This document shows positions 51,991-60,933 of a stretch of 64,000 nucleotides of DNA, piece by piece. Position 1 is the stretch's first letter. Each line of letters begins with the position of its first letter. The position numbers and the translations under genes were made by a program. Source of the stretch: Pseudacidovorax intermedius (lineage in GTDB: Bacteria; Pseudomonadota; Gammaproteobacteria; Burkholderiales; Burkholderiaceae_C); contig NZ_QQAV01000001.1 in assembly GCF_003350475.1 (NCBI RefSeq), forward strand, positions 1,046,836 to 1,110,835. The letters run 5' to 3'. Below the pieces are notes generated by a model, which was not told the origin of the DNA, did no database searches, and saw only the letters and a program-made list of their open reading frames with translations.

Positions 51991-54204
51991 TTAAGCCGCC
52001 GCCGGCCACTGCGCGATCAGTTTGTCCAACGTGACCGGATAGTCCCGCACCCGCACGCCCGTGGCGTTGTAGACGGCATTGGCCACGGCCGCCGCCGCGC
52101 CGCACAGGCCCAGCTCGGCGATGCCCTTGGCGGCCAGGGGCGAGGCCATGCCGTCGGGCTCGTCCAGGAACACCACCTCCTGCTCGGGAATGTCGGCATG
52201 CACCGGCACCTCGTAGCCCGCCAGATCGTGGTTGATGAAGAGGCCCAGGCGGGTGTCCACCGCCAGCTCTTCCATCAGCGCGGCGCCGACGCCCATGGTC
52301 ATGGCGCCGATCACCTGGCTGCGGGCGGTCACCGGATTCAGGATGCGGCCGGCGGCACACACGGCCAGCATGCGGCGCACGCGGATCTCGGCCGTGTCCA
52401 CATGCACCGCCACTTCCACGAAGTGGGCGCCGAAGGTCGAGTGCTGCCATTGCTTGGACAGCGACTCGTCGTACTCGATGCCGTCCTCGGCCGTCAGGGG
52501 CTCGCCGTCCTTCACCGCCTCGGCCAGGGCCCTGCTCCGGCCACCGCTTCGGACCTCACCGTCCGCGAACTCGGCGCCCTCGGCCTCCAGTCCCAGCTTG
52601 CGGGCGATGGCGTCGCGCAGCTTAACGCAGGCGGCATAGACGCCGCCCGTGGCATTGGCCGCGCCGAACTGGCCGCCCGAGCCGGCCGACACCGGCCAGT
52701 CCGAATCGCCCAGCTTCACCGCGACGCGCTCCAGCGACACGCCCAACAGGTCGGCCGCGGTCTGCGCCAGGATGGTGTAGCTGCCGGTGCCGATGTCGGT
52801 CATGTCGGTCTCGACCGTGACGCTGCCATCGGGTGCGAGACGCACGCGCGCGGCCGACTTCATCAGGATGTGGTTGCGGAAGGCCGCTGCCATGCCGACG
52901 CCGATGGCCCAGCGGCCCTCGCGCTTGACGCCGGGCTTCGCGGGACGCTGGTCCCAGCCGAAGCGCTGGGCGCCTTCGCGCAGGCAGTTCGCCAGACGAC
53001 GCTGGGTGAAGCGGCGCTCGGGATGCTCCGGGTCTACCTCTGTGTCGTTGCGCAGGCGCAGCTCGACCGGGTCGATGCCCAGGCGCTCGGCCAGCTCGTC
53101 CATGGCGACTTCCAGCGCCGCCATGCCGGGCGCCTCGCCGGGCGCGCGCATGGAGTTGCCTTCCGGCAGGTCCATCTCGGCCAGGTACATGGCGGTGCGC
53201 CGATTGGCGCCGGCATAGATCAGCCGGGTCTGGTTGACGGCCGTCTCCGGCTGGCCTTCGGGTTGGTCGCCGGACCAGCTCTCGTGCGCGATGGCGCTGA
53301 TGCGCCCGTCCTTCTCCGCGCCCAGGCGAATGCGCTGGATCGTGGCAGGGCGGTGCGTGGTGTTGTTGGCGATCAGCGGACGATGCAGTCCGACGCGCAC
53401 AGGGCGGCCCACCGCGCGCGACGCCAGGGCCGCCAACAGCGCGTCCGCACGCAGGAACAGCTTGCCGCCGAAGCCGCCACCGATGAAGGGCGAGCGCACG
53501 TGCACCTTCTCCTTGGGCATCTTCAGCGTGGCCGCGAGGTCGGTGCGGCACCAGTCGACCATCTGGGTCGAGGTCCACACGGTGAGGCGATCGCCCTCCC
53601 ACGACGCGAGAGTGGCATGTGGCTCCATCATGGCGTGCGACTCGTCGGGCGTGGTGTAGGTGGCGTCGAGCTGCACGGGCGCGGCAGCGAAGGCCGCGTC
53701 GAAATCGCCGACCTCGGTCTTGGCGTCATCGCCGGCGATCTCGGCGTGCTCACGTTCGGCGTCCAGGTCGAAGCGGCCGGACAGGCTCTCGTAGCGCACG
53801 CGGATCAGCGCGGTGGCCGCGCGGGCCTGTTCCAGCGTCTCGGCGACCACCACGGCGATGGCCTGGTGGTAGTGGTCGATGGCGGGGCCGCCGAGCAGTC
53901 GGGCCGTGTTGCGTTGGGACTTGTCGAGCGAGCCCGCGTCCGCGGCCGTGACGATGGCCAGCACGCCCGGCGCGGCGCGGGCGGCTTCCAGGTCCATGCT
54001 GGCGATGCGGCCCTTGCCGATGCCGGCCCCGAGCACCCAGCCGTACGCGGCGTCGCGCACATGGGCATCGAACTCGGGATGCCATTCGCCGGCGTAAGGT
54101 GCGGTGCCTGTGGTCTTGCGCGGGCCGTCGACGCGGTGCGTGGCCTGGCCGACGTGGCGCAGGTCCTCGCTGGGCACGGCAGTGGTGGAGGGATCGAATT
54201 TCAC
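51991..54204 (-). CDS. Xanthine dehydrogenase family, molybdopterin-binding subunit (PaoC-like)
   Basis: The 737-residue catalytic subunit of a molybdenum hydroxylase. It begins with the aldehyde-oxidase a/b hammerhead segment ([20 protein letters not shown]), and has the Moco contacts [20 protein letters not shown] and [20 protein letters not shown], with the likely catalytic glutamate in [10 protein letters not shown] near the C-terminus. The start is a GTG at 54204 with a GGAG box, overlapping the FAD-subunit stop by 4 bp. The subunit size and the three-gene layout match PaoABC/YagTSR aldehyde oxidases, but the true substrate (aldehyde, purine or N-heterocycle) is uncertain. No PaoD-like maturation gene is adjacent. 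Confidence 0.9.
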   Translation of the reverse strand: MKFDPSTTAVPSEDLRHVGQATHRVDGPRKTTGTAPYAGEWHPEFDAHVRDAAYGWVLGAGIGKGRIASMDLEAARAAPGVLAIVTAADAGSLDKSQRNTARLLGGPAIDHYHQAIAVVVAETLEQARAATALIRVRYESLSGRFDLDAEREHAEIAGDDAKTEVGDFDAAFAAAPVQLDATYTTPDESHAMMEPHATLASWEGDRLTVWTSTQMVDWCRTDLAATLKMPKEKVHVRSPFIGGGFGGKLFLRADALLAALASRAVGRPVRVGLHRPLIANNTTHRPATIQRIRLGAEKDGRISAIAHESWSGDQPEGQPETAVNQTRLIYAGANRRTAMYLAEMDLPEGNSMRAPGEAPGMAALEVAMDELAERLGIDPVELRLRNDTEVDPEHPERRFTQRRLANCLREGAQRFGWDQRPAKPGVKREGRWAIGVGMAAAFRNHILMKSAARVRLAPDGSVTVETDMTDIGTGSYTILAQTAADLLGVSLERVAVKLGDSDWPVSAGSGGQFGAANATGGVYAACVKLRDAIARKLGLEAEGAEFADGEVRSGGRSRALAEAVKDGEPLTAEDGIEYDESLSKQWQHSTFGAHFVEVAVHVDTAEIRVRRMLAVCAAGRILNPVTARSQVIGAMTMGVGAALMEELAVDTRLGLFINHDLAGYEVPVHADIPEQEVVFLDEPDGMASPLAAKGIAELGLCGAAAAVANAVYNATGVRVRDYPVTLDKLIAQWPAAA

Positions 54205-55160
54205 GGCTGCATCTCCTTCGCGTCGGCCAGCGCGGCCGCCAGGGTGCGCTGCGCCAGCGGCAGCTTGAAGGCGTTGTCGGGGCGCGGATGGGCGTCGGCG
54301 AACAGACGCTCGGTCACGGCGTGCGGACCGTTCGGCAGTTCGGCCTCGGCGGCTTCCATGCGCCACGGCTTGGGCGCGACGCCGCCGAAGGCGACGCGGC
54401 CCGTGCCGTCCGGCTGCACGATGGCCGCCACCGACACCAGCGCAAAGGCGTAGGAGGCGCGGTCGCGTACCTTGCGGTAGATGTGCGTGCCGCCCACCGG
54501 GGCCGGCAGTGTCACCGACGTGATCAGTTCGGCCGGCGCCAGCACCGTGTCGCGCTCCGGCGTGTTGCCCGGCAGCCGATGGAAGTCGGCAATGGGAATG
54601 GTGCGGCGCTGGCCGCCCGGCTGCACCGTCTCGACCTGAGCATCGAGCACGCGCAGGGCGACCGACATGTCGCCGGGATGGGTGGCAATGCAGTGCTCGC
54701 TGCCGCCCACCACCGCCAGCTGGCGGCTGTAGCCCTGCAGCGCGCCGCAGCCGCTGCCGGGCTCTCGCTTGTTGCAGGGCAGCGCGGTGTCGTAGAAGTA
54801 GGGGCAACGCGTGCGCTGCAGCAGGTTGCCCGCGGTGGTGGCCTTGTTGCGCAATTGGCCCGAGGCCCCGGCGAGCAGCGCGCGCGACAGCACGCCGTAG
54901 TCGCGCCGCACGCGGGCGTCGGCCGCCAGGTCGGTGTTGCGCACCAGCGCGCCGATGCGCAGGCCGCCGCCCTCGATGGGCTCGATGCGATCCAGCCCCA
55001 GGCCGTTGATGTCGATGAGGTGGGTCGGCGTCTCCACCTGCAGCTTCATCAGGTCCAGCAGGTTGGTGCCGCCGGCGATGAAGCGGGCGTCCGGCGTGCG
55101 GGCGAGGGCCGCGACCGCCGCTTCGGGCGTGGCCGCGCGTTCGTAGCTGAAGGCTTTCAT
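54201..55160 (-). CDS. Molybdenum hydroxylase FAD-binding subunit (PaoB-like)
   Basis: A 319-residue subunit that carries FAD and passes electrons from the iron-sulfur subunit. FAD-binding blocks are [20 protein letters not shown] and [20 protein letters not shown]. Cysteines in [20 protein letters not shown] plus GCGA match the extra [4Fe-4S] cluster known from PaoB, which is absent in ordinary xanthine dehydrogenases. Both ends overlap neighbouring genes by 4 bp. This cluster pattern is the best reason to call the enzyme PaoABC-type. Confidence 0.9.
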   Translation of the reverse strand: MKAFSYERAATPEAAVAALARTPDARFIAGGTNLLDLMKLQVETPTHLIDINGLGLDRIEPIEGGGLRIGALVRNTDLAADARVRRDYGVLSRALLAGASGQLRNKATTAGNLLQRTRCPYFYDTALPCNKREPGSGCGALQGYSRQLAVVGGSEHCIATHPGDMSVALRVLDAQVETVQPGGQRRTIPIADFHRLPGNTPERDTVLAPAELITSVTLPAPVGGTHIYRKVRDRASYAFALVSVAAIVQPDGTGRVAFGGVAPKPWRMEAAEAELPNGPHAVTERLFADAHPRPDNAFKLPLAQRTLAAALADAKEMQP

Positions 55161-55750
55161 CGGGTGGCCTCCGCGGCTTCGGCGATGGCTTGCTGGATGT
55201 TGCTGTAGGCCCCGCAGCGGCAGATGTTGCCGCTCATGCGCTCGCGCATCTCGTCAGGCGACAGCAGGGGTTGGGCCTGCAGGTCGGCACTGGCGTGGCT
55301 GGGCGCGCCGTCGCGCAGTTCGCGCAGGGCGCCCACGGCCGAGCAGATCTGTCCCGGCGTGCAGTAGCCGCACTGGAAGCCGTCATGGCGCACGAAGGCC
55401 TCCTGCATGGGATGCATGGCCTCGGGCGTGCCCAGGCCCTCGATGGTGGTGACCTCGCTGCCTTCGTGCATCACCGCCAGGCTCAGGCAGGTGTTGATGC
55501 GCCGGCCGTCGACCAGCGCCGTGCAGGCGCCGCACTGGCCGTGGTCGCAGCCCTTCTTGGTGCCGCACAGATGCAGGTGCTCGCGCAGGGCGTCGAGCAG
55601 GCTGGTGCGGTTGTCGAGCGTGAGGCTGCGCGCCTCGCCGTTGACGGTCAGGCGGACGGTGGTCTGCAGGGCCGCGGCGGGCGTGTTGCCGCCGGGCGCG
55701 GCTTCCGGTGCGCGGTCGCGCAGCGGTGGGGATTTGGACGTGGGGGCCAT
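55157..55750 (-). CDS. Molybdenum hydroxylase [2Fe-2S] subunit (PaoA-like)
   Basis: A 197-residue iron-sulfur subunit. The plant-type cluster is bound by Cys68, Cys73, Cys76 and Cys88 ([20 protein letters not shown]), and the second by Cys127, Cys130, Cys177 and Cys179 ([10 protein letters not shown] and NICRCGAY). Unlike E. coli PaoA there is no twin-arginine signal in the first 30 residues, which are Pro/Ala-rich, so the enzyme may stay in the cytoplasm. ATG 55750 has a GGAG box and is first in the operon. The gene is divergent from the LigI-like gene at 56140. Confidence 0.9.
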   Translation of the reverse strand: MAPTSKSPPLRDRAPEAAPGGNTPAAALQTTVRLTVNGEARSLTLDNRTSLLDALREHLHLCGTKKGCDHGQCGACTALVDGRRINTCLSLAVMHEGSEVTTIEGLGTPEAMHPMQEAFVRHDGFQCGYCTPGQICSAVGALRELRDGAPSHASADLQAQPLLSPDEMRERMSGNICRCGAYSNIQQAIAEAAEATR

Positions 55751-56047
55751 GGGAACTCCGTGGGATGGGCCGCCTGGAACAGGGAGGGCGGGGATGGCGA
55801 TGCCTGGCAAGGCGGGCGGCGGCAGCAGCCCACTGTGGGACGCTGCCGCTGTCTCCCGACTCGGTGCAGGGACCAGCCGGTCGCCGGCTGAAAGCGCGCC
55901 GCCATGTGGGACGCGCCGGACAGCGCGCCGACTCCCGCCTTCCGCGGGCCGACCGGGTGCCTGGGCCGTGGCTCCCGCGAGGCTGCATTTCGGCTGCATG
56001 CCGCCAACGGGGTCAGCCTCGATCCCGTTTCACAGACCACAACGTGT

Positions 56048-56095
56048 TTCGCTCTGCGAATCGCCATTGTGATTAGTGCAACGCGCACCTAGAGT
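56048..56095 (+). promoter_or_regulatory. Candidate promoter with IclR-like palindrome before the 56140 cluster
   Basis: TTGTGA (56067-56072) and TAGAGT (56090-56095) are 17 bp apart, a good sigma-70 pair, about 45 bp before the first ATG. Just upstream of the -35 box is TTCGC-TCT-GCGAA (56048-56060), which resembles IclR-family operators. No regulator gene is adjacent, so the control protein would be encoded elsewhere. The remainder of the 389-bp divergent gap (55751-56139) shows no gene. Confidence 0.5.
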
Positions 56096-56139
56096 CCGCC
56101 GCATCGCAGCGCCAAGACGCCGCGCCTGGAGACGACCGG

Positions 56140-57126
56140 ATGAACCTGCCCCTGCACTCGACTGCCGCGCAGCCGCCCTTCGACGGCGCGGCCACGGGCA
56201 TGGGCGCGCAGCGGGATCAGGCCGGTCGCTCTTCCACCGTGCCCTTCAGCGCCGGCACGCAGCCGCCCGCGGTGGCGCTGCCGGCCGGCGCCTGCGACTG
56301 CCACCTGCATGTCTACGACGGCGCCTTTCCTGCGGTGCCCGGCGCCCGCCTGCTGCCGCCCGACGCTTCCGTCGACGACTACCGGCTTCTGCAGCGCCGC
56401 ACCGGCCTGCAGCGCGCCGTGGTGGTCACGCCCTCCACCTACGGCACCGACAACCGACCGATGCTCGCGGCCCTGCATGCCCTGGGCGCCGCCGCCCGCG
56501 GCGTGGCGGTGATCGACGGCAGCGAGTCCGACGCGCAGCTTGCGCATCTGCATGCGCAGGGCGTGCGCGGCGTGCGGCTCAACCTCTCGCTGGGCGTGGG
56601 CACGCATGCGGACATGCTGGGCCCCATCGCACAGCGCATCGCGCCGCTGGGCTGGCACCTGCAGCTGCTGATGCCGGCCGACCTGCTGCAGGCCCAGGCC
56701 GCCGTGTTGGCCGCACTGCCCGTGCCGCTGGTTTTCGACCACTTCGCGCGGCTGTCGCCCGCCGATGCCGGCCGCCATCCCGCGCATGCCATGGTGCTGC
56801 AGCTGCTGCGCACCGGCCGGGCCTGGATCAAGTTGTCCGGCGGCTACCTGGTGAGCCCCACGCGCAGCACCGAGGACCCGGCGCTGGACGACCTTGCCCG
56901 CAGCTTCCTCGACGCCGCGCCCGAGCGCGTCGTCTGGGGCAGCGACTGGCCCCACGCCACCGCCTCGGCCGGCCTGCAGCCCCTGCCCGACGACGCCCGC
57001 CAGCTCGACCGGCTGGCGCAGTGGACCGGCGGGGGCGAGCGCCTCGCGCAGGTGCTGGTGCGCAACCCGGCCGCGCTTTACGGCTTCGGCCCCTTTCCCG
57101 ACCTCCCACAACAGACAGAGACATAG
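56140..57126 (+). CDS. LigI-like amidohydrolase (2-pyrone-4,6-dicarboxylate lactonase family), copy 1
   Basis: A 328-residue amidohydrolase_2-type enzyme. After a variable leader of about 50 residues the conserved core begins AGACDCHLHVYD (HxH metal or substrate site), with VVVTPSTYGTDNRPMLAALH, PLVFDHFARLSPADAG and the C-terminal VVWGSDWPH aspartate. The family hydrolyses lactones such as 2-pyrone-4,6-dicarboxylate, or related dicarboxylates. It is first in a + strand cluster and 4 bp ahead of a Bug gene. A clearly related copy begins at 63234. Because no protocatechuate 4,5-dioxygenase is present, the exact substrate is open. Confidence 0.85.
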   Translation: MNLPLHSTAAQPPFDGAATGMGAQRDQAGRSSTVPFSAGTQPPAVALPAGACDCHLHVYDGAFPAVPGARLLPPDASVDDYRLLQRRTGLQRAVVVTPSTYGTDNRPMLAALHALGAAARGVAVIDGSESDAQLAHLHAQGVRGVRLNLSLGVGTHADMLGPIAQRIAPLGWHLQLLMPADLLQAQAAVLAALPVPLVFDHFARLSPADAGRHPAHAMVLQLLRTGRAWIKLSGGYLVSPTRSTEDPALDDLARSFLDAAPERVVWGSDWPHATASAGLQPLPDDARQLDRLAQWTGGGERLAQVLVRNPAALYGFGPFPDLPQQTET

Positions 57127-57130
57127 AGCC

Positions 57131-58135
57131 ATGACTTTCGCCACCACTCCCTTTTCCCTCATCCGTCGGGGCCTGATCGCCGGCGCTGGCGCCTGCGCCA
57201 TGCTGGCCGCAGGCGGTGCGCTGGCCCAGGGCGACTGGCCCACCGGCCGCGTCATCACCTGGGTGGTGCCCTATCCGCCCGGCGGCAGCACCGATGTGCT
57301 GGGCCGCGCCGTGGCGCAGAAGCTGAACGGCTCGCTGGGCACCAACGTCATCGTGGACAACCGCGCCGGCGCCACCGGCACCATCGGCGCGGCCTACGTC
57401 GCCAAGTCGGCGCCCGACGGCTACACGCTGCTGGGCACCTCCATCGGCCCCCAGGCCATCGCGCCGCACCTGATGGGCAAGCTGCCCTACGACCCCATCG
57501 GCAGCTTCGCGCCGGTGATCACCATCGGCACCATCCCGCACATCCTGGTGGTGGGCGCCAACCAGCCCTACCGCAGCGTGGCCGACCTGCTGGCCGCCGC
57601 CAAGGCGCAGCCGGGCAAGCTGGCCTTCGCCTCGGGCGGCACCGGCACCATCCTGCAGATGCAGGGCGAGCTGCTGGCGCAGCAGACCGGCAGCCGCTTC
57701 ATCCACGTGCCCTACAAGGGCGACACCCCTGCGCTGCAGGACACGCTGGGCGAGCAGGTGAACTTCATGTTCGCCCCGGCTGCGGCGGCGCTGCCGCATG
57801 TGCAGTCGGGCCGGCTGCGCGCCCTGGCCGTCACCTCGGCCGCACGCCTCAAGGCCCTGCCCGACGTGCCCACGATGGGCGAGGCCGGCCTCAAGGACTT
57901 CGTCGTCGAGCAGTGGCAGGCCGTCTTCGCGCCGGCCGGCACGCCCGCCCCTGTGGTGGACCGCCTCAACCGCGACATCAATGCCGCCCTCAAGACCCCC
58001 GACCTGATCGCCCTGGCCGACAAGCTGGGCATCACGCTGGTGGGCGGCACGCCCGCGCAGCTGGGCGCGCTGCAGAAGTCCGACTCCGCCAAGTGGGCCG
58101 AGGTCATCCGCAAGGGTGGCATCAAGGCGGACTGA
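57131..58135 (+). CDS. Bug-family periplasmic binding protein
   Basis: A 334-residue secreted binding protein with a signal peptide (RRGLIAGAGACAMLAAGGAL, cleavage after ALAQ) and the Bug core ITWVVPYPPGGSTDVLGRAV, VDNRAGATGTIGAAYVAKSA, and FIHVPYKGDTPALQDTLGEQ. It begins 4 bp after the lactonase-like gene and is followed by the RraA-like gene after 51 bp. It shares the distinctive RAGxxGTIGAAY block and a similar C-terminus with the Bug protein at 62076, indicating a recent common origin of the two. No membrane partner is in the window. Confidence 0.9.
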   Translation: MTFATTPFSLIRRGLIAGAGACAMLAAGGALAQGDWPTGRVITWVVPYPPGGSTDVLGRAVAQKLNGSLGTNVIVDNRAGATGTIGAAYVAKSAPDGYTLLGTSIGPQAIAPHLMGKLPYDPIGSFAPVITIGTIPHILVVGANQPYRSVADLLAAAKAQPGKLAFASGGTGTILQMQGELLAQQTGSRFIHVPYKGDTPALQDTLGEQVNFMFAPAAAALPHVQSGRLRALAVTSAARLKALPDVPTMGEAGLKDFVVEQWQAVFAPAGTPAPVVDRLNRDINAALKTPDLIALADKLGITLVGGTPAQLGALQKSDSAKWAEVIRKGGIKAD

Positions 58136-58186
58136 GCTCTCTTTTTCTCCTTCCTTCTTCCTCTTCTTCCGAACCGAGCCAACGCC

Positions 58187-58873
58187 ATGAGCCAACTCCC
58201 CGAAATCGTCCGCGACATCGAGCGCGTCTCCCATGAAGTGGTCGCCAAGGCCGCCACCTTCCAGGCCGCCATCCTGGCCGACGTGGCCGGCCGCCGCGGC
58301 ACCATGAATGCCCGCGTCGCGCCCGTGCACCACAGCATGGCCGTGGCCGGCCCGGCCTTCACCGTCGAAGTGCGCCCCGGCGACAACCTGATGATCCATG
58401 CCGCCATCGCGCTGGCCCAGCCGGGCGACGTGCTGGTGATCGACGGCAAAGGCGACCAGACGGCCGCCCTCATGGGCACGCTGATGCTCAGCGCCTGCAA
58501 GAAGCGCGGCCTGGCCGGCGTGATCGTCGACGGCGCCATCCGCGACAAGATGGAGCTGCTGGAGCTGGACTTCCCGGTCTTCAGCGCCGGCTTCAACCCG
58601 GCCGGCCCCACCAAGTTCGTGCCCGGCCGCATCAACCATCCGATCTCGGCCGGTGGCGCCAGCGTCAACCCCGGTGACCTGGTGGTGGGCGATGCCGACG
58701 GCGTGGTGGTGATCGAGCGCGAGAAGGCGCCCGCCATGATGGACCTGGCCGACAAGAAGGTCGCCGACGAAGCCGCGCGCCTGGAGTCCATCGCGCGGGG
58801 CGATACCGCCGCCAAGTGGCTGCCCGCTGCCCTGCGCGCGGCCGGCGTCCTGAAGGAAGGGGAGTCGCTGTGA
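58187..58873 (+). CDS. RraA/4-carboxy-4-hydroxy-2-oxoadipate aldolase-like protein
   Basis: A 228-residue protein of the RraA/HMG-CHA aldolase family. The metal and substrate site is near IVDGAIRD (Arg119, Asp120), preceded by GDVLVIDGKGDQTAALMGTL. Class II pyruvate aldolases of this family cleave 4-hydroxy-4-methyl-2-oxoglutarate or 4-carboxy-4-hydroxy-2-oxoadipate to pyruvate and another acid. The companion lactonase-like gene upstream suggests the latter role, as in the protocatechuate 4,5-cleavage pathway, but the hydratase and ring-cleavage genes are missing. RNase E inhibition by RraA is less likely in this context. The stop overlaps the next start by 4 bp (GTGA). Confidence 0.82.
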   Translation: MSQLPEIVRDIERVSHEVVAKAATFQAAILADVAGRRGTMNARVAPVHHSMAVAGPAFTVEVRPGDNLMIHAAIALAQPGDVLVIDGKGDQTAALMGTLMLSACKKRGLAGVIVDGAIRDKMELLELDFPVFSAGFNPAGPTKFVPGRINHPISAGGASVNPGDLVVGDADGVVVIEREKAPAMMDLADKKVADEAARLESIARGDTAAKWLPAALRAAGVLKEGESL

Positions 58874-59784
58874 GCACGGTCCTCGTCACCGCCGCCGACC
58901 TGGCGCCGCAGGCGCTGGACCTGCTGAAGAACCTCGAGGTGGTCTACGCCGGCAAGACGCCGACCGAAGAGGACCTGGTGGCCCTGTGCAAGCGTCATGA
59001 TCCGGTGGCCATCATCGTGCGCTACGGCAAGGTGACCGCTGAGATGATGGACGCGGCGCCGTCGCTCAAGGTCATCTCCAAGCACGGCAGCGGCACCGAC
59101 ACCATCGACAAGGTGGCGGCCAAGGCGCGCGGCATCGAGGTGGTGGCCGCCGTGGGCGCCAACGCCGCCGCCGTGGCCGAGCAGGCCCTGGCCCTGATGC
59201 TGGCCTGCGCCAAGTCGGTGGTGTCGCTGGATGCGCGCATGCACGCCGGCCACTGGGACAAGGCCACGCACAAGAGCCTGGAGCTGGGCGGCCGCACCGT
59301 CGGCCTGGTGGGCCTGGGCGCCATCGGCCAGCGCTTCGCGCGCATGGCAGATGGCATCGGCATGCGGGTGATCGGCTTCGACCCCTTCGCCAAGAACCTG
59401 CCCGACTACATCCAGACGGCGGACCTCGCCACCATCTGGCGCGAGGCCGACGTCATCTCGCTGCACTGCCCCCTGACCGACGAGAACCGCGGCATGCTCA
59501 ACGCCGACACGCTGGCGCAGTGCAAGCGCGGCGTGATCGTCGTCAACACGGCACGCGGCGGACTGATCGACGAGGCGGCGCTGCTGGCCGCCGTGCGTTC
59601 GGGCCAGGTGGCGAGTGCAGGCCTGGACAGCTTCGCGGTCGAGCCGATGACGGCCGGCCACCCCTTCCAGGGACAGGAGCGCATCGTGCTGAGCCCGCAC
59701 ATCGGCGGCGTGACCAGCGACGCCTACGTCAACATGGGCGTGGCCGCGGCGAAGAACCTGCTGGCCGTGCTCGCGCGCGGCTGA
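58870..59784 (+). CDS. D-isomer-specific 2-hydroxyacid dehydrogenase
   Basis: A 304-residue NAD(P)-dependent dehydrogenase interconverting a 2-oxo acid and a D-2-hydroxy acid. The Rossmann loop GLGAIG is at residues 148-153, the catalytic Arg is in VVNTARGGLIDEAALL, and the catalytic His is in IVLSPHIGGVTSDAY. The start is a GTG at 58870, fixed by the overlap with the previous stop. It is coupled to the RraA-like aldolase gene, so it probably handles a hydroxy or oxo acid linked to that reaction. Its substrate cannot be named. Confidence 0.9.
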   Translation: MSTVLVTAADLAPQALDLLKNLEVVYAGKTPTEEDLVALCKRHDPVAIIVRYGKVTAEMMDAAPSLKVISKHGSGTDTIDKVAAKARGIEVVAAVGANAAAVAEQALALMLACAKSVVSLDARMHAGHWDKATHKSLELGGRTVGLVGLGAIGQRFARMADGIGMRVIGFDPFAKNLPDYIQTADLATIWREADVISLHCPLTDENRGMLNADTLAQCKRGVIVVNTARGGLIDEAALLAAVRSGQVASAGLDSFAVEPMTAGHPFQGQERIVLSPHIGGVTSDAYVNMGVAAAKNLLAVLARG

Positions 59785-59818
59785 GCTGCAGGCCCGCAAG
59801 GGCTGAGTGACCGGCAGC

Positions 59819-59839
59819 CCCTCTCCCCGCGGGAGAGGG
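59819..59839. repeat. CCCTCTCCC-CGC-GGGAGAGGG hairpin
   Basis: A perfect 9-bp stem with a 3-base loop lies in the 128-bp gap after the dehydrogenase gene. It has no T-run. The sequence is of a kind that recurs across many proteobacterial chromosomes, so it may be a REP-like element with a transcript-end or stabilising effect. Confidence 0.6.
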
Positions 59840-59912
59840 CGCCGGACAGCCAGTGGGCCGGACGGCCGGAACTCCGCATCGACGGAGCGTTTGCAACAAG
59901 GAGACAACGACC

Positions 59913-60929
59913 ATGACCCATCGCCTGCCGCGCGGCCTTCTCGCTGCCGCGGTCGCCACCGCCCTCTGGGGCTGCGCCAGCACGCCGCCCGCCGCGCAGC
60001 GACCTTCCGAGGCCAGCATCGCCGCCCACGTCGAGGCCGCCACGCGCGCGGCCGGCAGCGACCTGGGCGAGGTGCTCACACTGTGCAAGCCGGTGCCCAC
60101 CGCCCGGCCGGTGCAGAACGAGGATTCCGACCGCGGCCTGCGTGCCCTCATCAACCGGCCGCCGCCGCCCCCGGGCCGGGCCTTCGACAACCTGTACTTC
60201 GTGGGCGGCGACTGGGCCAGCGCCTGGGCCGTGGACACGCCCGAGGGCATCATCCTGATCGACGCCCTCAACAACCAGGCCGAGGCCGCGGCGCTGATCG
60301 AGGGCGGCATGCGCAAGCTGGGGCTGGACCCGGCGCGCATCCGCTACATCGTGGTCACCCATGGTCATGGCGACCACTACGGCGGCGCGCCCTACCTGGC
60401 GCAGAAGTACGGTGCCCGCGTGGTCATGAGCGACACCGACTGGACCATGATGGAGACCCGGCTCGAATTCGCCACGCCCATCTGGGGTGCGCCGCCCAAG
60501 CGCGACATCAGCGTCAAGGACGGCGACAAGCTGACGCTCGGCGGCACCAGCCTCACGCTGTACGTGACGCCGGGCCACACCTGGGGCACGCTGTCGCCGG
60601 TGTTCGACGTGACCTGGCAGGGCCAGAAGCATCGCGTACTGCTGTGGGGCGGCACCGGCTTCAACTTCGGCGCCGACATTCCGCGCATGGAAGCGTATGG
60701 CAACTCCACGCAGCGCATGGTCAAGGTCGTGCGCACCGAAGGCATCGACGTGATGCTGTCCAACCATTCGCGGGTGGACGGCTCGCAGGGCAAGATGGCC
60801 AGGCTGCGCCAGGCCGCTGGCACCGGCCCCAACCCCTTCGTGGTGGGCGAGCCCACGGTCGAGCGCACGCTGACCGTGATGAACGAATGCTCGCTGGCCC
60901 AGCGGGACCGATTCGCCCTGCTGCCCTGA
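59913..60929 (+). CDS. Exported metallo-beta-lactamase-fold hydrolase (B3-like motif)
   Basis: A 338-residue exported protein. The metal-binding motif is THGHGDHYGG with His150, His152, Asp154 and His155, followed by His222 in TPGHTWGT and His285 in LSNHSRVDG, the ligand set of subclass B3-type enzymes. The N-terminal LLAAAVATALWGC looks like a lipoprotein signal (Cys21), though the W before G is unusual; a normal signal peptide is also possible. The fold hydrolyses lactams, lactones or esters. In this catabolic context a lactone or ester substrate is more probable than a beta-lactam. ATG 59913 follows an AAGGAGA box. The gene is 4 bp before the next Bug gene. Confidence 0.85.
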   Translation: MTHRLPRGLLAAAVATALWGCASTPPAAQRPSEASIAAHVEAATRAAGSDLGEVLTLCKPVPTARPVQNEDSDRGLRALINRPPPPPGRAFDNLYFVGGDWASAWAVDTPEGIILIDALNNQAEAAALIEGGMRKLGLDPARIRYIVVTHGHGDHYGGAPYLAQKYGARVVMSDTDWTMMETRLEFATPIWGAPPKRDISVKDGDKLTLGGTSLTLYVTPGHTWGTLSPVFDVTWQGQKHRVLLWGGTGFNFGADIPRMEAYGNSTQRMVKVVRTEGIDVMLSNHSRVDGSQGKMARLRQAAGTGPNPFVVGEPTVERTLTVMNECSLAQRDRFALLP

Positions 60930-60933
60930 CGCC

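Noticed and set aside
59819-59839. Intrinsic terminator after the dehydrogenase gene
   Set aside because: No T-run follows the stem and genes on both sides are on the same strand; it is more like a dispersed hairpin.
59913-60929. Beta-lactam resistance gene
   Set aside because: The metal motifs are B3-like, but the gene sits in a catabolic operon with binding proteins, and many exported proteins of this fold act on lactones or esters.
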